DNA from: an uncultured Oscillospiraceae bacterium
Lineage (GTDB): Bacteria > Bacillota > Clostridia > Oscillospirales > Ruminococcaceae
DNA: 64,000 nucleotides
Direction of reading: 5' to 3'
NCBI GenBank assembly: GCA_910579125.1
Contig: CAJTTH010000001.1
Location: 1-64,000 of the forward strand
The translations under genes and the position numbers were made by a program. Shown in pieces: positions 1 through 8,307 of the stretch (position 1 is the first letter of the stretch; the number at the start of each line of letters is the position of its first letter). The notes beneath the pieces are model-generated. The model was not told the origin of the DNA, searched no databases, and worked only from the letters and a program-made list of their open reading frames with translations.

Positions 1-78
1 CACGCCCACATACTTTCACATCGCGCGTTATCGTGGCACCGTCCTCCCGCGCTGTTCATGCTTTGGATTATTCCAAAA

Positions 79-198
79 TCAACGATTGCACAGCGGTATT
101 TTTCGCTTGTGTAACTCCTCTGATGCGCTCTTTGTTCCTTTTGCAAACTTTACTGCTTGTACCTTGTACTCTTTGTCATAACTTCTTGTTTTTCTCAT
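79..198 (-). pseudogene. IS3-type transposase OrfA remnant
   Basis: A good Shine-Dalgarno (GGAAGG) precedes an ATG whose first 25 codons read MRKTRSYDKEYKVQAVKFAK and onward, the usual opening of the small helix-turn-helix OrfA of IS3-family insertion sequences. The frame ends after 39 codons, whereas OrfA is normally about 90-100 residues. Weak similarity (KNTAVQSL) continues in another frame, which points to a frameshift. No OrfB (DDE) partner is visible before the window edge. I read it as a dead insertion-sequence remnant; the rest may lie outside the window. Confidence 0.55.
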
Positions 199-292
199 TT
201 TTGACACCTTCCTTTTATTTTCATTATGTTTCTTCGAGGGTTTAGTGTCAAGTTGTATTATACAACATCATATATGACTAACGGTAAACATA

Positions 293-321
293 TTGACAAA
301 TTACTTAAAAAAAGTTATAAT
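293..321 (+). promoter_or_regulatory. sigma-A promoter of deacetylase gene
   Basis: TTGACA at 293-298 and TATAAT at 316-321 with a 17-bp spacer, a perfect consensus promoter. Transcription would start near 328, about 28 nt before the proposed TTG start at 356. Confidence 0.85.
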
Positions 322-355
322 AAATGTATGACGAATGAAAGGTGAGTTGATTACA

Positions 356-1213
356 TTGAAAAGAATACTGAAAGTAACCGTAGCCGTGCTTGCGCTGGGA
401 GTGTTGGGTGGGTGCTCGGGGAATAACACGTCGGGAAGTTCCGATAGCGGGCAGTCGTCTTCGGTGAACGACGCTTCGGTTGAAAGTTCTGCGGGCGGTT
501 CGTCCTCGGCGGATATGGAAAGCTCCGAGAGCAGTTCGGGCGAAACATCGGTCACGCCTATCAACGCCGAACCCGACTACGAGTGGGATAAGGTGATAGC
601 GCTTACGTTCGACGACGGACCGAATGTTGAGACGACAAACGAGGTGCTGGACGTTCTGGAGAAACATCAGGTGGTTGCGTCGTTTTTTCTCATAGGGAAT
701 AATATCAACGACGAGAGCGCAAAGTCCGTCAAACGCGCATACGACCTTGGCTGCGAGATCAACAATCACAGCAAGAGCCACGGTTATATGGATAAGATGA
801 GCGCCGGGGAGATAAAAGATGAGTACGATTTTGTCGACCAAAAGGTTCTTGAAATAACGGGCGAACACACGAAGTTTTTCAGACCGCCGTATATTGCGGT
901 CGGCGAGGAGATGTGGGAGAATATCAGCGTGCCGTTCATCTCGGGGTTGGGCTGCAACGACTGGGACGACAATGTGACGGTGGAGAGGCGCGTGGCGGTC
1001 ATCAACAGGGGCGTAAAGGATGGCTGCATAATCCTTATGCACGACGCACAGGGCAATCATAAGACGGTGGAGGCTATCGATCAGATCATTCCCATGCTGA
1101 AAGAGCAGGGCTACAAGTTTACCACGGTGAGCGGACTGTTCGAAGCGAAAGGCATTGAACCCACAACGAAAATGATCTACACGAACGTTACACAGCAAGG
1201 TATGTGGGGATAA
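356..1213 (+). CDS. secreted polysaccharide deacetylase (CE4/NodB) lipoprotein
   Basis: Metal-dependent deacetylase of the NodB/CE4 family, which removes N- or O-acetyl groups from peptidoglycan, chitin-like or xylan-like polymers outside the cell. All five motifs are visible: TFDDGP (Asp86-Asp87), HSKSH (His138 and His142, metal ligands), FFRPPY, the DWDD segment and ILMHD. The N-terminus has a lipoprotein signal ending LGGCS, followed by a Ser/Gly-rich linker of about 45 residues before the catalytic domain. I chose TTG at 356 because an AAAGGTGAG ribosome site lies 8-9 nt upstream; an ATG at 335 is in frame but would place that site inside the coding region. It is monocistronic with its own consensus promoter. 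The substrate cannot be told from sequence. Confidence 0.9.
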   Translation: MKRILKVTVAVLALGVLGGCSGNNTSGSSDSGQSSSVNDASVESSAGGSSSADMESSESSSGETSVTPINAEPDYEWDKVIALTFDDGPNVETTNEVLDVLEKHQVVASFFLIGNNINDESAKSVKRAYDLGCEINNHSKSHGYMDKMSAGEIKDEYDFVDQKVLEITGEHTKFFRPPYIAVGEEMWENISVPFISGLGCNDWDDNVTVERRVAVINRGVKDGCIILMHDAQGNHKTVEAIDQIIPMLKEQGYKFTTVSGLFEAKGIEPTTKMIYTNVTQQGMWG

Positions 1214-1216
1214 TAC

Positions 1217-1245
1217 TTGACAAAGCCGCCCGAGTGTGATATAAT
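1217..1245 (+). promoter_or_regulatory. promoter of pan-coa operon
   Basis: TTGACA at 1217-1222 and TATAAT at 1240-1245, 17-bp spacer. It lies directly after the deacetylase stop codon and gives a leader of about 240 nt before panB. Confidence 0.85.
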
Positions 1246-1251
1246 AAGTGC

Positions 1252-1488
1252 GTAAGATGTGATCAATGCGGATGGTATTCCGTTTAGCGGAAACTGTACC
1301 GGCATATTGCAGTCTGTGTTAAATGCGGTCTTTTTGACTGTTCGTGATTGGCGACAAGGGTGAACTGCGCGAATTTACGGCAGACATATATGTCGAGATA
1401 CATCCGCTGTTCCCGTTTAATACGGGAAAGAAGCGGGTGTATTTTTTGCGTTGATGAGGTTATCGTTTGCTGACGGGAGGTTCTCTAA
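1252..1488 (+). promoter_or_regulatory. structured leader of panB, candidate attenuator/riboswitch
   Basis: A long untranslated leader between a consensus promoter and panB. It contains a hairpin with GGTA/TACC and TTCCG/CGGAA pairing (about 1273-1299), a CAGTC/GACTG pairing (about 1311-1341), a GACATATATGTC palindrome (about 1383-1394), and then an intrinsic terminator just ahead of the gene. This layout is typical of transcription-attenuating riboswitches. A pan RNA motif upstream of pantothenate genes is described in the literature; I cannot confirm membership by eye. Confidence 0.5.
1398..1447 (+). terminator. intrinsic terminator in panB leader
   Basis: ATACATCCGCT (1398-1408) pairs with AGCGGGTGTAT (1432-1442), with an inner TTCCCGT/ACGGGAA helix, followed by a run of six T. 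It ends 41 nt before the panB ATG, so readthrough would be needed for operon expression. Confidence 0.8.
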
Positions 1489-2352
1489 ATGAAGAAAAAC
1501 AATATCGCAAGCCTTATCGAGATGAAAGCGCGCGGAGAAAAAATATCGCAGATAACCTGTTACGACTATTCTACGGCGCGGATATTCGAGGAGGCGGGCA
1601 TAAACTCGATACTGGTCGGCGACAGTCTGGGAATGACGATGCAGGGCTACGAGGACACGCTGCCCGTGACTATGGACGAAATGATAGTGTACGGGCGCAG
1701 CGTCGGCAGAGCGTGTAAGGACACGTTCGTGGTGGTGGATATGCCGTTTATGAGCTATCAGACGTCGGTCGAACAGGCAGTGGAGAACGCGGGGCGCATT
1801 ATGAAAGAATGCCGCGCCAACGCCGTAAAGCTCGAGGGCGGAAAGAGCGTTTGTCCGCAGATAGCGGCGATAACGGCGTGCGGCATTCCCGTGTGCGCTC
1901 ATGTGGGAATGACGCCGCAGTCCGTCAACAGCTACGGCGGATTTAAAGTCCAAGGCAAGGGCGAAACGGAAGCGCGGCGCGTTCTCGAGGACGCTCTCGC
2001 TGTGGAAAAGGCGGGCGCGTTTATGGTGGTACTGGAGTGCGTTCCGCCGAAACTCGCCGCGCTGATAACCAAGAAAACCAAGATGATAACGATAGGCATT
2101 GGCGCGTGCGCGGAGTGCGACGGTCAGGTGCTGGTATATCAGGATATGCTCGGAATGTCGGGCGGTTTCGTGCCGAAATTCGTCAAGAGGTTCGCGGATA
2201 TCGGCGAACAGATGAAGTCGGCGGTCGCCGAATACGACAGGGAGGTAAAGTCGGGAGCGTTCCCCGAAACGGAACACACTTATCCCAAGAGCGACTGCTC
2301 CGACGAGTTTCTGGAAAAATTAGGCAGAGAGTACGGGGAGGACAGACAATGA
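1489..2352 (+). CDS. panB: 3-methyl-2-oxobutanoate hydroxymethyltransferase
   Basis: Transfers a hydroxymethyl group from 5,10-methylene-tetrahydrofolate to 2-oxoisovalerate to make ketopantoate, the first committed step of pantothenate synthesis, in the cytoplasm. The 287-residue length is normal. The opening region [20 protein letters not shown] and the VDMPFMSYQ and KLEGG segments are characteristic of PanB and supply substrate and Mg2+ ligands. A GGGAGG ribosome site precedes the ATG. Its stop overlaps the panC start (ATGA), so translation is probably coupled. It is the first gene of a five-gene operon under a leader with a terminator. Confidence 0.97.
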   Translation: MKKNNIASLIEMKARGEKISQITCYDYSTARIFEEAGINSILVGDSLGMTMQGYEDTLPVTMDEMIVYGRSVGRACKDTFVVVDMPFMSYQTSVEQAVENAGRIMKECRANAVKLEGGKSVCPQIAAITACGIPVCAHVGMTPQSVNSYGGFKVQGKGETEARRVLEDALAVEKAGAFMVVLECVPPKLAALITKKTKMITIGIGACAECDGQVLVYQDMLGMSGGFVPKFVKRFADIGEQMKSAVAEYDREVKSGAFPETEHTYPKSDCSDEFLEKLGREYGEDRQ

Positions 2353-3203
2353 TAGTTGCAAGAACGATACGCGAGGTTCGCGAAAAAACGGCGCAGTGGC
2401 GGCGCGGGGGACAGAGCGTGGGGCTTGTTCCGACTATGGGTTATCTCCACGAGGGTCACGCAAGCCTTGTCGACAGGGCGCGCGCGGCTTGCGATAAGGT
2501 GGTGGTCTCGGATTTCGTGAACCCCACGCAGTTCGCGCCGAACGAGGACTTGGAAGCGTATCCGCGCGATTTCGAGCGCGACTGCAAGCTGCTTGAGGAG
2601 CACGGGTGCGATATGGTGTTCTGCCCGTCGGTGGAGGAAATGTACGCGCCGAACGCCGCGACATACGTTGAAATTCTCGACGAAATGCCAAAACAGCTTT
2701 GCGGAAAAACGCGCCCGATACATTTTCGCGGCGTTTGCACTGTGGTGTCGAAGCTGTTCAACATCGTGCAGCCCGACAAGGCGTTTTTCGGGCAGAAGGA
2801 CGCGCAGCAGCTCGCGGTCATACGCAGAATGGTGCGCGATATGTCCTACGGCATTGAGATAATCGGCTGCCCTATCGTCCGCGAGAGCGACGGCTTGGCG
2901 AAATCCTCGCGCAACACCTACCTCAGCGCAGAGGAGCGCCGCGCGGCATTGGTGCTGTCAAGGGCGGTGTTCCGAGGAGAGGAAATGTTCGGGTCGGGCG
3001 TTGCCGACAGCGAAACTGTGCTCGCCGAAATGCGGTCGATAATATCCGCCGAGCCGCTTGCGAGGATAGACTACGTTTCGGCGGTCGACGGCGAGACCAT
3101 GCTGCCTGTCGACGAAATAACGGACGGCGTTCTGGTGGCAATGGCGGTGTATATCGGCAAAACGCGGCTTATCGACAACTTTATCTCGGGAGGTCCGCAA
3201 TGA
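2349..3203 (+). CDS. panC: pantoate--beta-alanine ligase
   Basis: Joins pantoate and beta-alanine with ATP via a pantoyl-adenylate to give pantothenate. Of 284 residues; the nucleotidyltransferase HIGH-type motif is HEGH at 34-37 within [10 protein letters not shown], and the second ATP loop is [10 protein letters not shown] placed the start at the ATG overlapping the panB stop; the reading frame is open further upstream, but that stretch overlaps panB and does not resemble PanC. panE (ketopantoate reductase) is not in this window. Confidence 0.97.
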   Translation: MIVARTIREVREKTAQWRRGGQSVGLVPTMGYLHEGHASLVDRARAACDKVVVSDFVNPTQFAPNEDLEAYPRDFERDCKLLEEHGCDMVFCPSVEEMYAPNAATYVEILDEMPKQLCGKTRPIHFRGVCTVVSKLFNIVQPDKAFFGQKDAQQLAVIRRMVRDMSYGIEIIGCPIVRESDGLAKSSRNTYLSAEERRAALVLSRAVFRGEEMFGSGVADSETVLAEMRSIISAEPLARIDYVSAVDGETMLPVDEITDGVLVAMAVYIGKTRLIDNFISGGPQ

Positions 3204-3592
3204 CTATCGAAATGCTCAAGGGGAAAATTCACCGCGCGGTCGTAAAACAGGCGGAGCTTGATTATGTCGGTTCGATAACCGTCGACGAGGAGCTTGCGGA
3301 CGCGGCGGGTATCATCGAGTACGAAAAGGTACAGGTGGTCGACGTGAACAACGGCAGCCGCTTCGAGACTTACGTTATTTACGGTGAACGCGGCAGCGGA
3401 ACGGTCTGCCTTAACGGCGCGGCGGCACGGTGCGTAAGCACGGGCGACAAGGTGATAATCATGGCGTATGCGCAAATGACCCCCGACGAGGCGCGGCAGC
3501 ATAAGCCCCAAGTGGTCTTTGTGGACGAGAACAACAAACCCGTGCGCGTTACGGAATACGAGAAGCACGGACTGCTCGAGGATATGGAGTGA
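3200..3592 (+). CDS. panD: aspartate 1-decarboxylase proenzyme
   Basis: Makes beta-alanine from L-aspartate, the second substrate of PanC. The 130-residue proenzyme cleaves itself between Gly24 and Ser25 (DYVGS) to form the pyruvoyl cofactor; Lys9 and the YVGSITVD context are conserved. The start overlaps the panC stop (ATGA). Having panB, panC and panD together lets the cell make pantothenate from 2-oxoisovalerate and aspartate, apart from the ketopantoate reduction step. Confidence 0.97.
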   Translation: MTIEMLKGKIHRAVVKQAELDYVGSITVDEELADAAGIIEYEKVQVVDVNNGSRFETYVIYGERGSGTVCLNGAAARCVSTGDKVIIMAYAQMTPDEARQHKPQVVFVDENNKPVRVTEYEKHGLLEDME

Positions 3593-3594
3593 GT

Positions 3595-4794
3595 ATGGAG
3601 AGCTTAAAAGGAAAACGCGTTCTGGTTGGCGTTACGGGCGGAATTGCCGCTTACAAAACGGCGGACGCGGTGAGTATGCTCGTCAAAACGGGCGCACAGG
3701 TTGACGTTATCATGACGAAGAACGCGACCGAATTTATCACGCCGCTTACGTTTGAAACGCTCACAAATCGGCGCTGTATAGTGGATACGTTCGCGAGGGA
3801 TTTCGAGTTTGACGTGGCGCATATTTCGCTTGCCAAAGCCGCCGACATTATCCTGATAGCGCCCGCGACCGCGAACGTCATCGCAAAGCTCGCCCACGGG
3901 ATAGCCGACGATATGCTGACGACCACGGTTCTTGCGGCGAAATGCCTGAAGCTGGTCGCGCCGTCAATGAACACGGCAATGCTAGAAAATCCGATAACGC
4001 GTGACAATATTGAAACGCTGAAAAAATACGGCTTCGGGATAATCGAACCCGACAGCGGACGGCTTGCGTGCGGCGATTCTGGGAGCGGAAAACTGCCTCC
4101 GCCCGATACGCTGGTGCAGCACGTTCTGCGGCATATCGCGCGTGAAAAAACGCTCAGCGGCGTGCGCGTCACAGTAACGGCGGGTGCTACCCGTGAAGCG
4201 CTCGACCCCGTGCGATTTCTCACCAACCACAGCACGGGGAAAATGGGCTATGCGATAGCGCGCGAGGCAATGCTGCGCGGCGCGGAAGTCACGCTGATAA
4301 GCGGCGCGGCGGAGCTTTCCCCGCCGCCTTTTGTGAATGTTCGGCGCGTGGTTTCGGCGGCGGATATGCTCGCGGCGGTTCAAGAGGAGCTCCCGAAAAC
4401 GGACGTGCTGATAAAGGCGGCTGCCGTCGCGGACTACCGCCCGAAAACGTTCTCGGAAAACAAAATTAAAAAGCACGGCGGCGACCTTTCGCTGCCGCTG
4501 GAGCGCACCGAGGACATTCTCAGCCGGGTGAGCGAAAACCGACATTCGGGGCTGTTCGTTTGCGGTTTTTCAATGGAGACGGAAAATCTGCTTGAAAACT
4601 CGCGCGAAAAGCTCATAAAAAAGGGCTTGGATATGATCGCCGCGAATAATTTAAAAACAGAGGGCGCGGGCTTCGGCACGGACACCAACGTCATCACGAT
4701 AATCACCGCCGACAGCGTGAACGAGCTGCCGCTTATGAGCAAGGCGGACGCGGCTGCCGCACTGCTCGACGAGATAGAACGGAGACGGAAATGA
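3595..4794 (+). CDS. coaBC: bifunctional phosphopantothenoylcysteine decarboxylase/synthase
   Basis: Two-domain enzyme. The N-terminal CoaC flavoprotein decarboxylates 4'-phosphopantothenoylcysteine; the C-terminal CoaB part makes it from phosphopantothenate, cysteine and CTP. Visible motifs are GVTGGIAAYK (flavin binding), the active-site His in FDVAHIS, PSMNTAML, the flexible-flap Cys in ACGDSGSGK, and in CoaB NHSTGKMGYA and KAAAVADYRP. Usual length (399 aa). A GTG at 3589 overlaps the panD stop, but the ATG at 3595 is better spaced from GGAG at 3586-3589. CoaA/CoaX activity comes from the next gene. Confidence 0.95.
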   Translation: MESLKGKRVLVGVTGGIAAYKTADAVSMLVKTGAQVDVIMTKNATEFITPLTFETLTNRRCIVDTFARDFEFDVAHISLAKAADIILIAPATANVIAKLAHGIADDMLTTTVLAAKCLKLVAPSMNTAMLENPITRDNIETLKKYGFGIIEPDSGRLACGDSGSGKLPPPDTLVQHVLRHIAREKTLSGVRVTVTAGATREALDPVRFLTNHSTGKMGYAIAREAMLRGAEVTLISGAAELSPPPFVNVRRVVSAADMLAAVQEELPKTDVLIKAAAVADYRPKTFSENKIKKHGGDLSLPLERTEDILSRVSENRHSGLFVCGFSMETENLLENSREKLIKKGLDMIAANNLKTEGAGFGTDTNVITIITADSVNELPLMSKADAAAALLDEIERRRK

Positions 4795-5531
4795 TACTGA
4801 CGGTCGATATCGGAAACACTACGATAGTGCTGACGGGTCTTGACAGCGGCTTTAATGTGCTGTTCTCGGAGAAAGTGCCGTCCGACGGGCAGTTCCGTGA
4901 GCCGCTTGAACGTGCCCTCAGCGGCTTTCGTGGAATTGAAAAGGCGGTGCTGTCGTCGGTCGTTCCCGAGCTTAGCGAACCTGTTTGCGGCGCGGTCGGA
5001 CAAATTATCGGCGAGCCGCCGAAAAAAATAAATGCCGCCTCTTTCAGCGGCATTTTGAATATCGCGCTCCCCGAACCCGAAAAAATCGGCTTGGACAGGC
5101 TTGCCGACAGCGCGTGGGCTGCTGCGGAATATCCGCTGCCCGCCGTTACCGTCGACCTCGGCACGGCGGCGGTGTTCAACGTTATCGGCGAGAGCGGGGC
5201 GTTTTTCGGGGGAATTATCGCGGCGGGAGTTCAGACCTCGCTGAACGCGCTCTCAGAACGTGCCGCGCAGCTTCCCGAACTCGCGCTGACCTCACCCGAA
5301 CGCCTTATCGGACGCAATACCGCCGAGTGTATGCTCTCGGGAACGGTTATCGGCGCGGCGGCAATGGTCGACGGCATGACCGCGCGCGCCGAAGAGGAGC
5401 TTGGAAAGCCCGCATCGCTTATCCTCACGGGCGGCTGCGCCGAATTTGTCAAGCAGTTTGTGCGCCACAAGTTCGCACACGAGCCGTATCTGCTTGCCAA
5501 AGGGCTTGCGTTGGCGGCTTTTGGGGAATAA
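4791..5531 (+). CDS. coaX: type III pantothenate kinase
   Basis: Phosphorylates pantothenate with ATP, the first step of CoA synthesis. CoaX kinases resist feedback by CoA and need a monovalent cation. The ASKHA-fold motifs are the phosphate loop VDIGNT near the N-terminus, GLDRLADSAW, and VDLGTA followed by GGIIAAGVQTSLNAL. The 246-residue length is typical. It overlaps coaBC by ATGA and ends the operon. The convergent feoB fragment starts only 4 bp beyond its stop, with no terminator between them. Confidence 0.95.
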   Translation: MILTVDIGNTTIVLTGLDSGFNVLFSEKVPSDGQFREPLERALSGFRGIEKAVLSSVVPELSEPVCGAVGQIIGEPPKKINAASFSGILNIALPEPEKIGLDRLADSAWAAAEYPLPAVTVDLGTAAVFNVIGESGAFFGGIIAAGVQTSLNALSERAAQLPELALTSPERLIGRNTAECMLSGTVIGAAAMVDGMTARAEEELGKPASLILTGGCAEFVKQFVRHKFAHEPYLLAKGLALAAFGE

Positions 5532-5535
5532 CGCT

Positions 5536-6378
5536 TCAGCAGAACAGCCGCGCGACATTCGCGATAACCGCGCAAAGGGCAACTCCGCACGCGGTCGGGA
5601 TAACGAATGCCAGCGCCGCCCATTTCCAACCGCCCGCTTCTTTTTTTATCGTGAGCAGAGAGGTCGAGCACGGAAAGTGCATAAGCGCGAAGATAATCAC
5701 GCACAGCGCCGTTACGGGAGTCCAGCCGTTCGCCGAGAACAGCTCGAACATCTGTGCGGGAGCGGTTTCCGACAGGCTGCCTTGCTGCATATAGGTCATG
5801 ACGATAAGCGGTATGACGATTTCGTTTGCGGGGAGACCAAGCAGAAACGCGGTGATGATAACGCCGTCCATTCCGATAAACCGCCCGAACGGGTCGAGAA
5901 AGCCCGTGACGTGGTTAAGCAGCGTATCTCCGCCAACGGAAACATTCGCGAGCAGCCATATCGCCAGCCCCGCGGGAGCTGCGACCGCTGCCGCTCTGCC
6001 GAGCACGAAAACCGTTCGGTCGAGCAGCGAGCGCACCAGTATCTTGCCTATCTGCGGTTTGCGGAACGGCGGAAGCTCCAGCGTAAACGACGACGGCTCG
6101 CCCTTTAAAACGGTCGCCGAGAGTATTCTCGACACAAGAAACGTCATTCCGATACCGAGAACTATCACGGCAGTCAGCGCCGCTGCCGACAGAAAGCTCC
6201 CCAAAAAGCCGACCGCTCCGCCCACAAAGAACAGAGAGATGATCGTCAATATCATGGGAAACCGCCCGTTGCACGGCACGAATACGTTCGTCAGCATTGC
6301 GATAAGGCGTTCGCGCTTGCTGTCGATTATGCGGCAGCCAACTATGCCAGCAGCGTTGCAGCCGAAGCCCATACACAT
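5536..6378 (-). pseudogene. feoB: FeoB C-terminal half, separated from its N-half by the island
   Basis: This 280-residue frame is the C-terminal membrane half of the ferrous-iron transporter FeoB. It opens MCMGFGCNAAGIVGCR, a conserved internal FeoB motif, and continues with multiple membrane spans and the gate regions (LPPFRKPQ, GLPANEIVIPL). It has no G domain. The missing N-terminal half lies at 37776-39095 on the same strand and ends at exactly the matching residues (ALTMC). The apparent ATG is an internal Met codon without a ribosome site, in sequence contributed partly by the inserted element. It is probably not translated as a working protein while the island is present. Confidence 0.9.
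6373..6378. other. left attachment-site core (attL)
   Basis: ACACAT, repeated at 37797-37802. To the left is feoB sequence (CCAT at 6369-6372); to the right is element sequence with an attP arm, CAACGATTTTG at 6384-6394. The dyad centre lies between 6374 and 6375. Confidence 0.8.
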
Positions 6379-6489
6379 AGACGCAACGATTTTGTTATAC
6401 TTTTCTTATAAATTTATTGTATTTGCACAAAATTTGATTTAAAAACTTGTATCAAACACCAAAAATTAGTTAGACGCAAGTACTTTTTC

Positions 6490-6518
6490 TTCCAATACTG
6501 AACAAAGTGTGTTATACT
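6490..6518 (+). promoter_or_regulatory. possible promoter of small DUF6514-like gene
   Basis: TATACT at 6513-6518 with a poor -35 (TTCCAA, 6490-6495) at 17 bp. Weak call. Confidence 0.4.
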
Positions 6519-6570
6519 GATTTTCGGGCGGAGAAATCCGCTACTAAACCCCTTGTGGAGGATATGTGAT

Positions 6571-6771
6571 TTGTGGCAAGTAATATCCTGCACGATCGCC
6601 GCCGAGGACGGGAGCAGCGTTGAGACTTACGGTCTGAAATGCAACTCGACCGAGATCAACGACATAACGCTAAGCAAACAAGAAATAACAGAGTTTGCCG
6701 AGCAGCTCAACAGACTTGGCGCGTCGGAAATCCATGCAAGCGAACTGGTAGAAAATTTTTTGGGAAAATAA
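6571..6771 (+). CDS. small conserved protein, DUF6514-like
   Basis: A 66-residue cytoplasmic protein. The pattern YGLKC..., then INDIT and EQLNRLGASEIHASELVENFL at the C-terminus, resembles the small DUF6514 proteins of Clostridia, whose function is unknown. I chose the TTG at 6571, 9 nt after GGAGG (6557-6561); an upstream TTG at 6553 is also in frame but precedes the ribosome site. It is the first gene inside the left end of the island and is followed by a hairpin. Confidence 0.6.
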   Translation: MWQVISCTIAAEDGSSVETYGLKCNSTEINDITLSKQEITEFAEQLNRLGASEIHASELVENFLGK

Positions 6772-6783
6772 CACGGCGCAATA

Positions 6784-6809
6784 AGAACCGCTTTAGGGGG
6801 AGCGGTTCT
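6784..6809 (+). terminator. hairpin after small gene
   Basis: AGAACCGCT (6784-6792) pairs with AGCGGTTCT (6801-6809). The following GTTGTGCTGTTT is only moderately T-rich, so terminator strength is uncertain. Confidence 0.5.
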
Positions 6810-6863
6810 GTTGTGCTGTTTAAAAAGATACACGATAAAGGATAAACGCGGGATCCGAGCAAA

Positions 6864-6905
6864 GAAAAAGGTCGTCAAACCGCATAACAACGCAATTTGA
6901 CGACC
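6864..6905 (-). terminator. terminator of tRNA-Gly
   Basis: On the minus strand GGTCGTCAAA pairs with TTTGACGACC, followed by CTTTTTCTTT. It starts 9 nt after the tRNA 3' end. Confidence 0.8.
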
Positions 6906-6913
6906 GCAGACCG

Positions 6914-6987
6914 TGGAGCGGATAATGGGAGTCGAACCCACCACCTCAGCTTGGGAAGCTAATGTTTTACCGATAAACTATATCCGC
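6914..6987 (-). tRNA. tRNA-Gly (anticodon CCC)
   Basis: Cloverleaf: acceptor GCGGATA/TATCCGC, D stem GTTT/AAAC, anticodon stem TTAGC/GCTGA with loop TTCCCAA (anticodon CCC), T arm with loop TTCGACT, discriminator T and an encoded CCA. A consensus promoter lies just upstream and a terminator just downstream, so it is its own transcription unit. It reads GGG glycine codons and sits inside the island, close to its left end. Confidence 0.92.
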
Positions 6988-6998
6988 GTTACTATATA

Positions 6999-7027
6999 AT
7001 TTTAACATTTTTTTCATGGTTTGTCAA
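6999..7027 (-). promoter_or_regulatory. promoter of tRNA-Gly
   Basis: Minus strand TTGACA (7022-7027) and TAAAAT (6999-7004), 17-bp spacer, about 11 nt before the tRNA 5' end. Confidence 0.8.
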
Positions 7028-7282
7028 GAGATATTTTAAATTTTTAAAAAAATACCGCGCAAAACAGCGCGGCAAAACATAAAAAGAAAAACATTACTAA
7101 AAGTAGGAGAACGTAAAGACACGACCTCACAAATTTGGTTTATCTTATGTTTATATTATAACATGAATAAGGCGCAACTTCAATCGCGGTGTGCCAATTT
7201 TGATACATTTGCGCCGTTTTATGCCCGTGAAATGTGACCCCACTATCGAAAACGCGAACAAGCCAAAACTCGCATTCGGCGT

Positions 7283-8158
7283 TCAAATGCCGCACCAAAG
7301 CAGCATATTGTCCTCAAATGAGACATTCAGTCTTTCGGAATCGTGCAGCCAAGCGAGATAAGACCGCACCGTGCTCCCGACAAGAACGTACTGTTCAAAC
7401 GTCATTTTCAGTCCGTACTCCGTGAAAAGTCTTTGCAGCAGCTTTTCAAAGCAGATCGGCGTTTCGCACATTCCGACAATGCGTTCGGCGATATCGTTCA
7501 CCTTTTCGATATTGTATTGCGCAAGTTCCGCAATATCGTCGGCCGCGGCGGCGTGAGACGGCACAAATAATTTCGCGGTCATTGTCTTGACGCGTTCAAG
7601 CGTATTGAGATATTCCGCAACGTCGTAGATAAAACCTATCTGATACTTGTCCAGCGTTTCGCGGCTCGACAGGCAGTCCGCGAGGAAAACAACATCGTCG
7701 GGAGTGCGGAAACCGGTCATATTGAAGAAATGTCCCGGCAGCGGAATTATCTCCAGTTCACTAGGGAAATCACTGTCCGAGAAGTCCGAAACCTCGCTGT
7801 CCGCCGCCAGCAAAAATTTGTGCCGAAGCTCCGAACACGGAAATCCGCCATACAAAAACGACGGTTCCAGAACGGGATTTTCGGTGAACGCTCTCTCAAT
7901 TCCCGATGAAAAAACCTTGCAGCCCGTTTGCTGCTGCAAATAACGGTTCCCGCCGATATGGTCGGAATTGGAATGCGTGTTGACAATACCGCGCAGCCGC
8001 CAGCCGTTCTCGTCAAGAATTTTACGCAGTCTGCGTCCTGCGTCCTTGTCGTTGCCGCTGTCAATAAGATACACGCCGTCGTCGGCAACATAAACGCCTA
8101 TTTTCGTGGGACCGCCTATATAATAAGTCCGCTCCCCGACCCGATTTAATTCGTACAT
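7283..8158 (-). CDS. metallo-beta-lactamase-fold hydrolase
   Basis: Cytoplasmic MBL-fold protein of 291 residues with no signal peptide. The metal-binding motif is THSNSDHIGG: it fits H-x-H-x-D-H except that the second His is Asn. Later metal ligands are seen in PLPGHF and LADCL. The C-terminal third is helical and not assigned. The start is the ATG at 8158, 5 nt after GGGGGG; the frame stays open upstream through a miniature element, so a longer start is unlikely. It lies downstream of, and on the same strand as, an XRE-cupin regulator. The substrate is unknown; relatives include hydroxyacylglutathione-hydrolase-like and lactonase-like proteins. Confidence 0.8.
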   Translation of the reverse strand: MYELNRVGERTYYIGGPTKIGVYVADDGVYLIDSGNDKDAGRRLRKILDENGWRLRGIVNTHSNSDHIGGNRYLQQQTGCKVFSSGIERAFTENPVLEPSFLYGGFPCSELRHKFLLAADSEVSDFSDSDFPSELEIIPLPGHFFNMTGFRTPDDVVFLADCLSSRETLDKYQIGFIYDVAEYLNTLERVKTMTAKLFVPSHAAAADDIAELAQYNIEKVNDIAERIVGMCETPICFEKLLQRLFTEYGLKMTFEQYVLVGSTVRSYLAWLHDSERLNVSFEDNMLLWCGI

Positions 8159-8177
8159 AAAATCCCCCCGAATATTC

Positions 8178-8307
8178 TGAACCTGTACCAATAGCCCGAA
8201 ATACTTGGCTTGTGAGCATAATTTTGTCGCTTTCAAGGAAAAGCGACGCAGAAAGCGGCAAAATTTGCCGCAATACAAGCATTGAGCAGCTATTGGTACG
8301 GGCCCTC
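8178..8307 (+). repeat. miniature inverted-repeat element, family 1, copy A
   Basis: Begins GAACCTGTACCAATAGCCCG and ends AGCTATTGGTACGGGCCCTC, imperfect terminal inverted repeats. The interior (GACGCAGAAAGCGGCAAAA and onward) matches copies at 35653 and 62694. This copy has about 21 extra bases forming the hairpin GTCGCTTT/AAAAGCGAC. It lies between two co-oriented genes, and its right end touches the stop codon of the XRE-cupin gene. Confidence 0.75.

Noticed and set aside
33..245. 70-codon plus-strand frame at the window start
   Set aside because: No ribosome site or family likeness; the opposite strand carries a recognisable transposase start that explains the open frame.
1360..1380. AAGGGTGAACTGCGCG in the panB leader, reminiscent of a T-box antiterminator
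   Set aside because: It departs from the AGGGTGGNACCGCG consensus by a deletion and a substitution, and I could not find a convincing specifier stem or matching antiterminator pairing.
2037..2348. N-terminal extension of panC overlapping panB
   Set aside because: PanC proteins begin at the [10 protein letters not shown] segment; the extension is an out-of-frame reading of panB.
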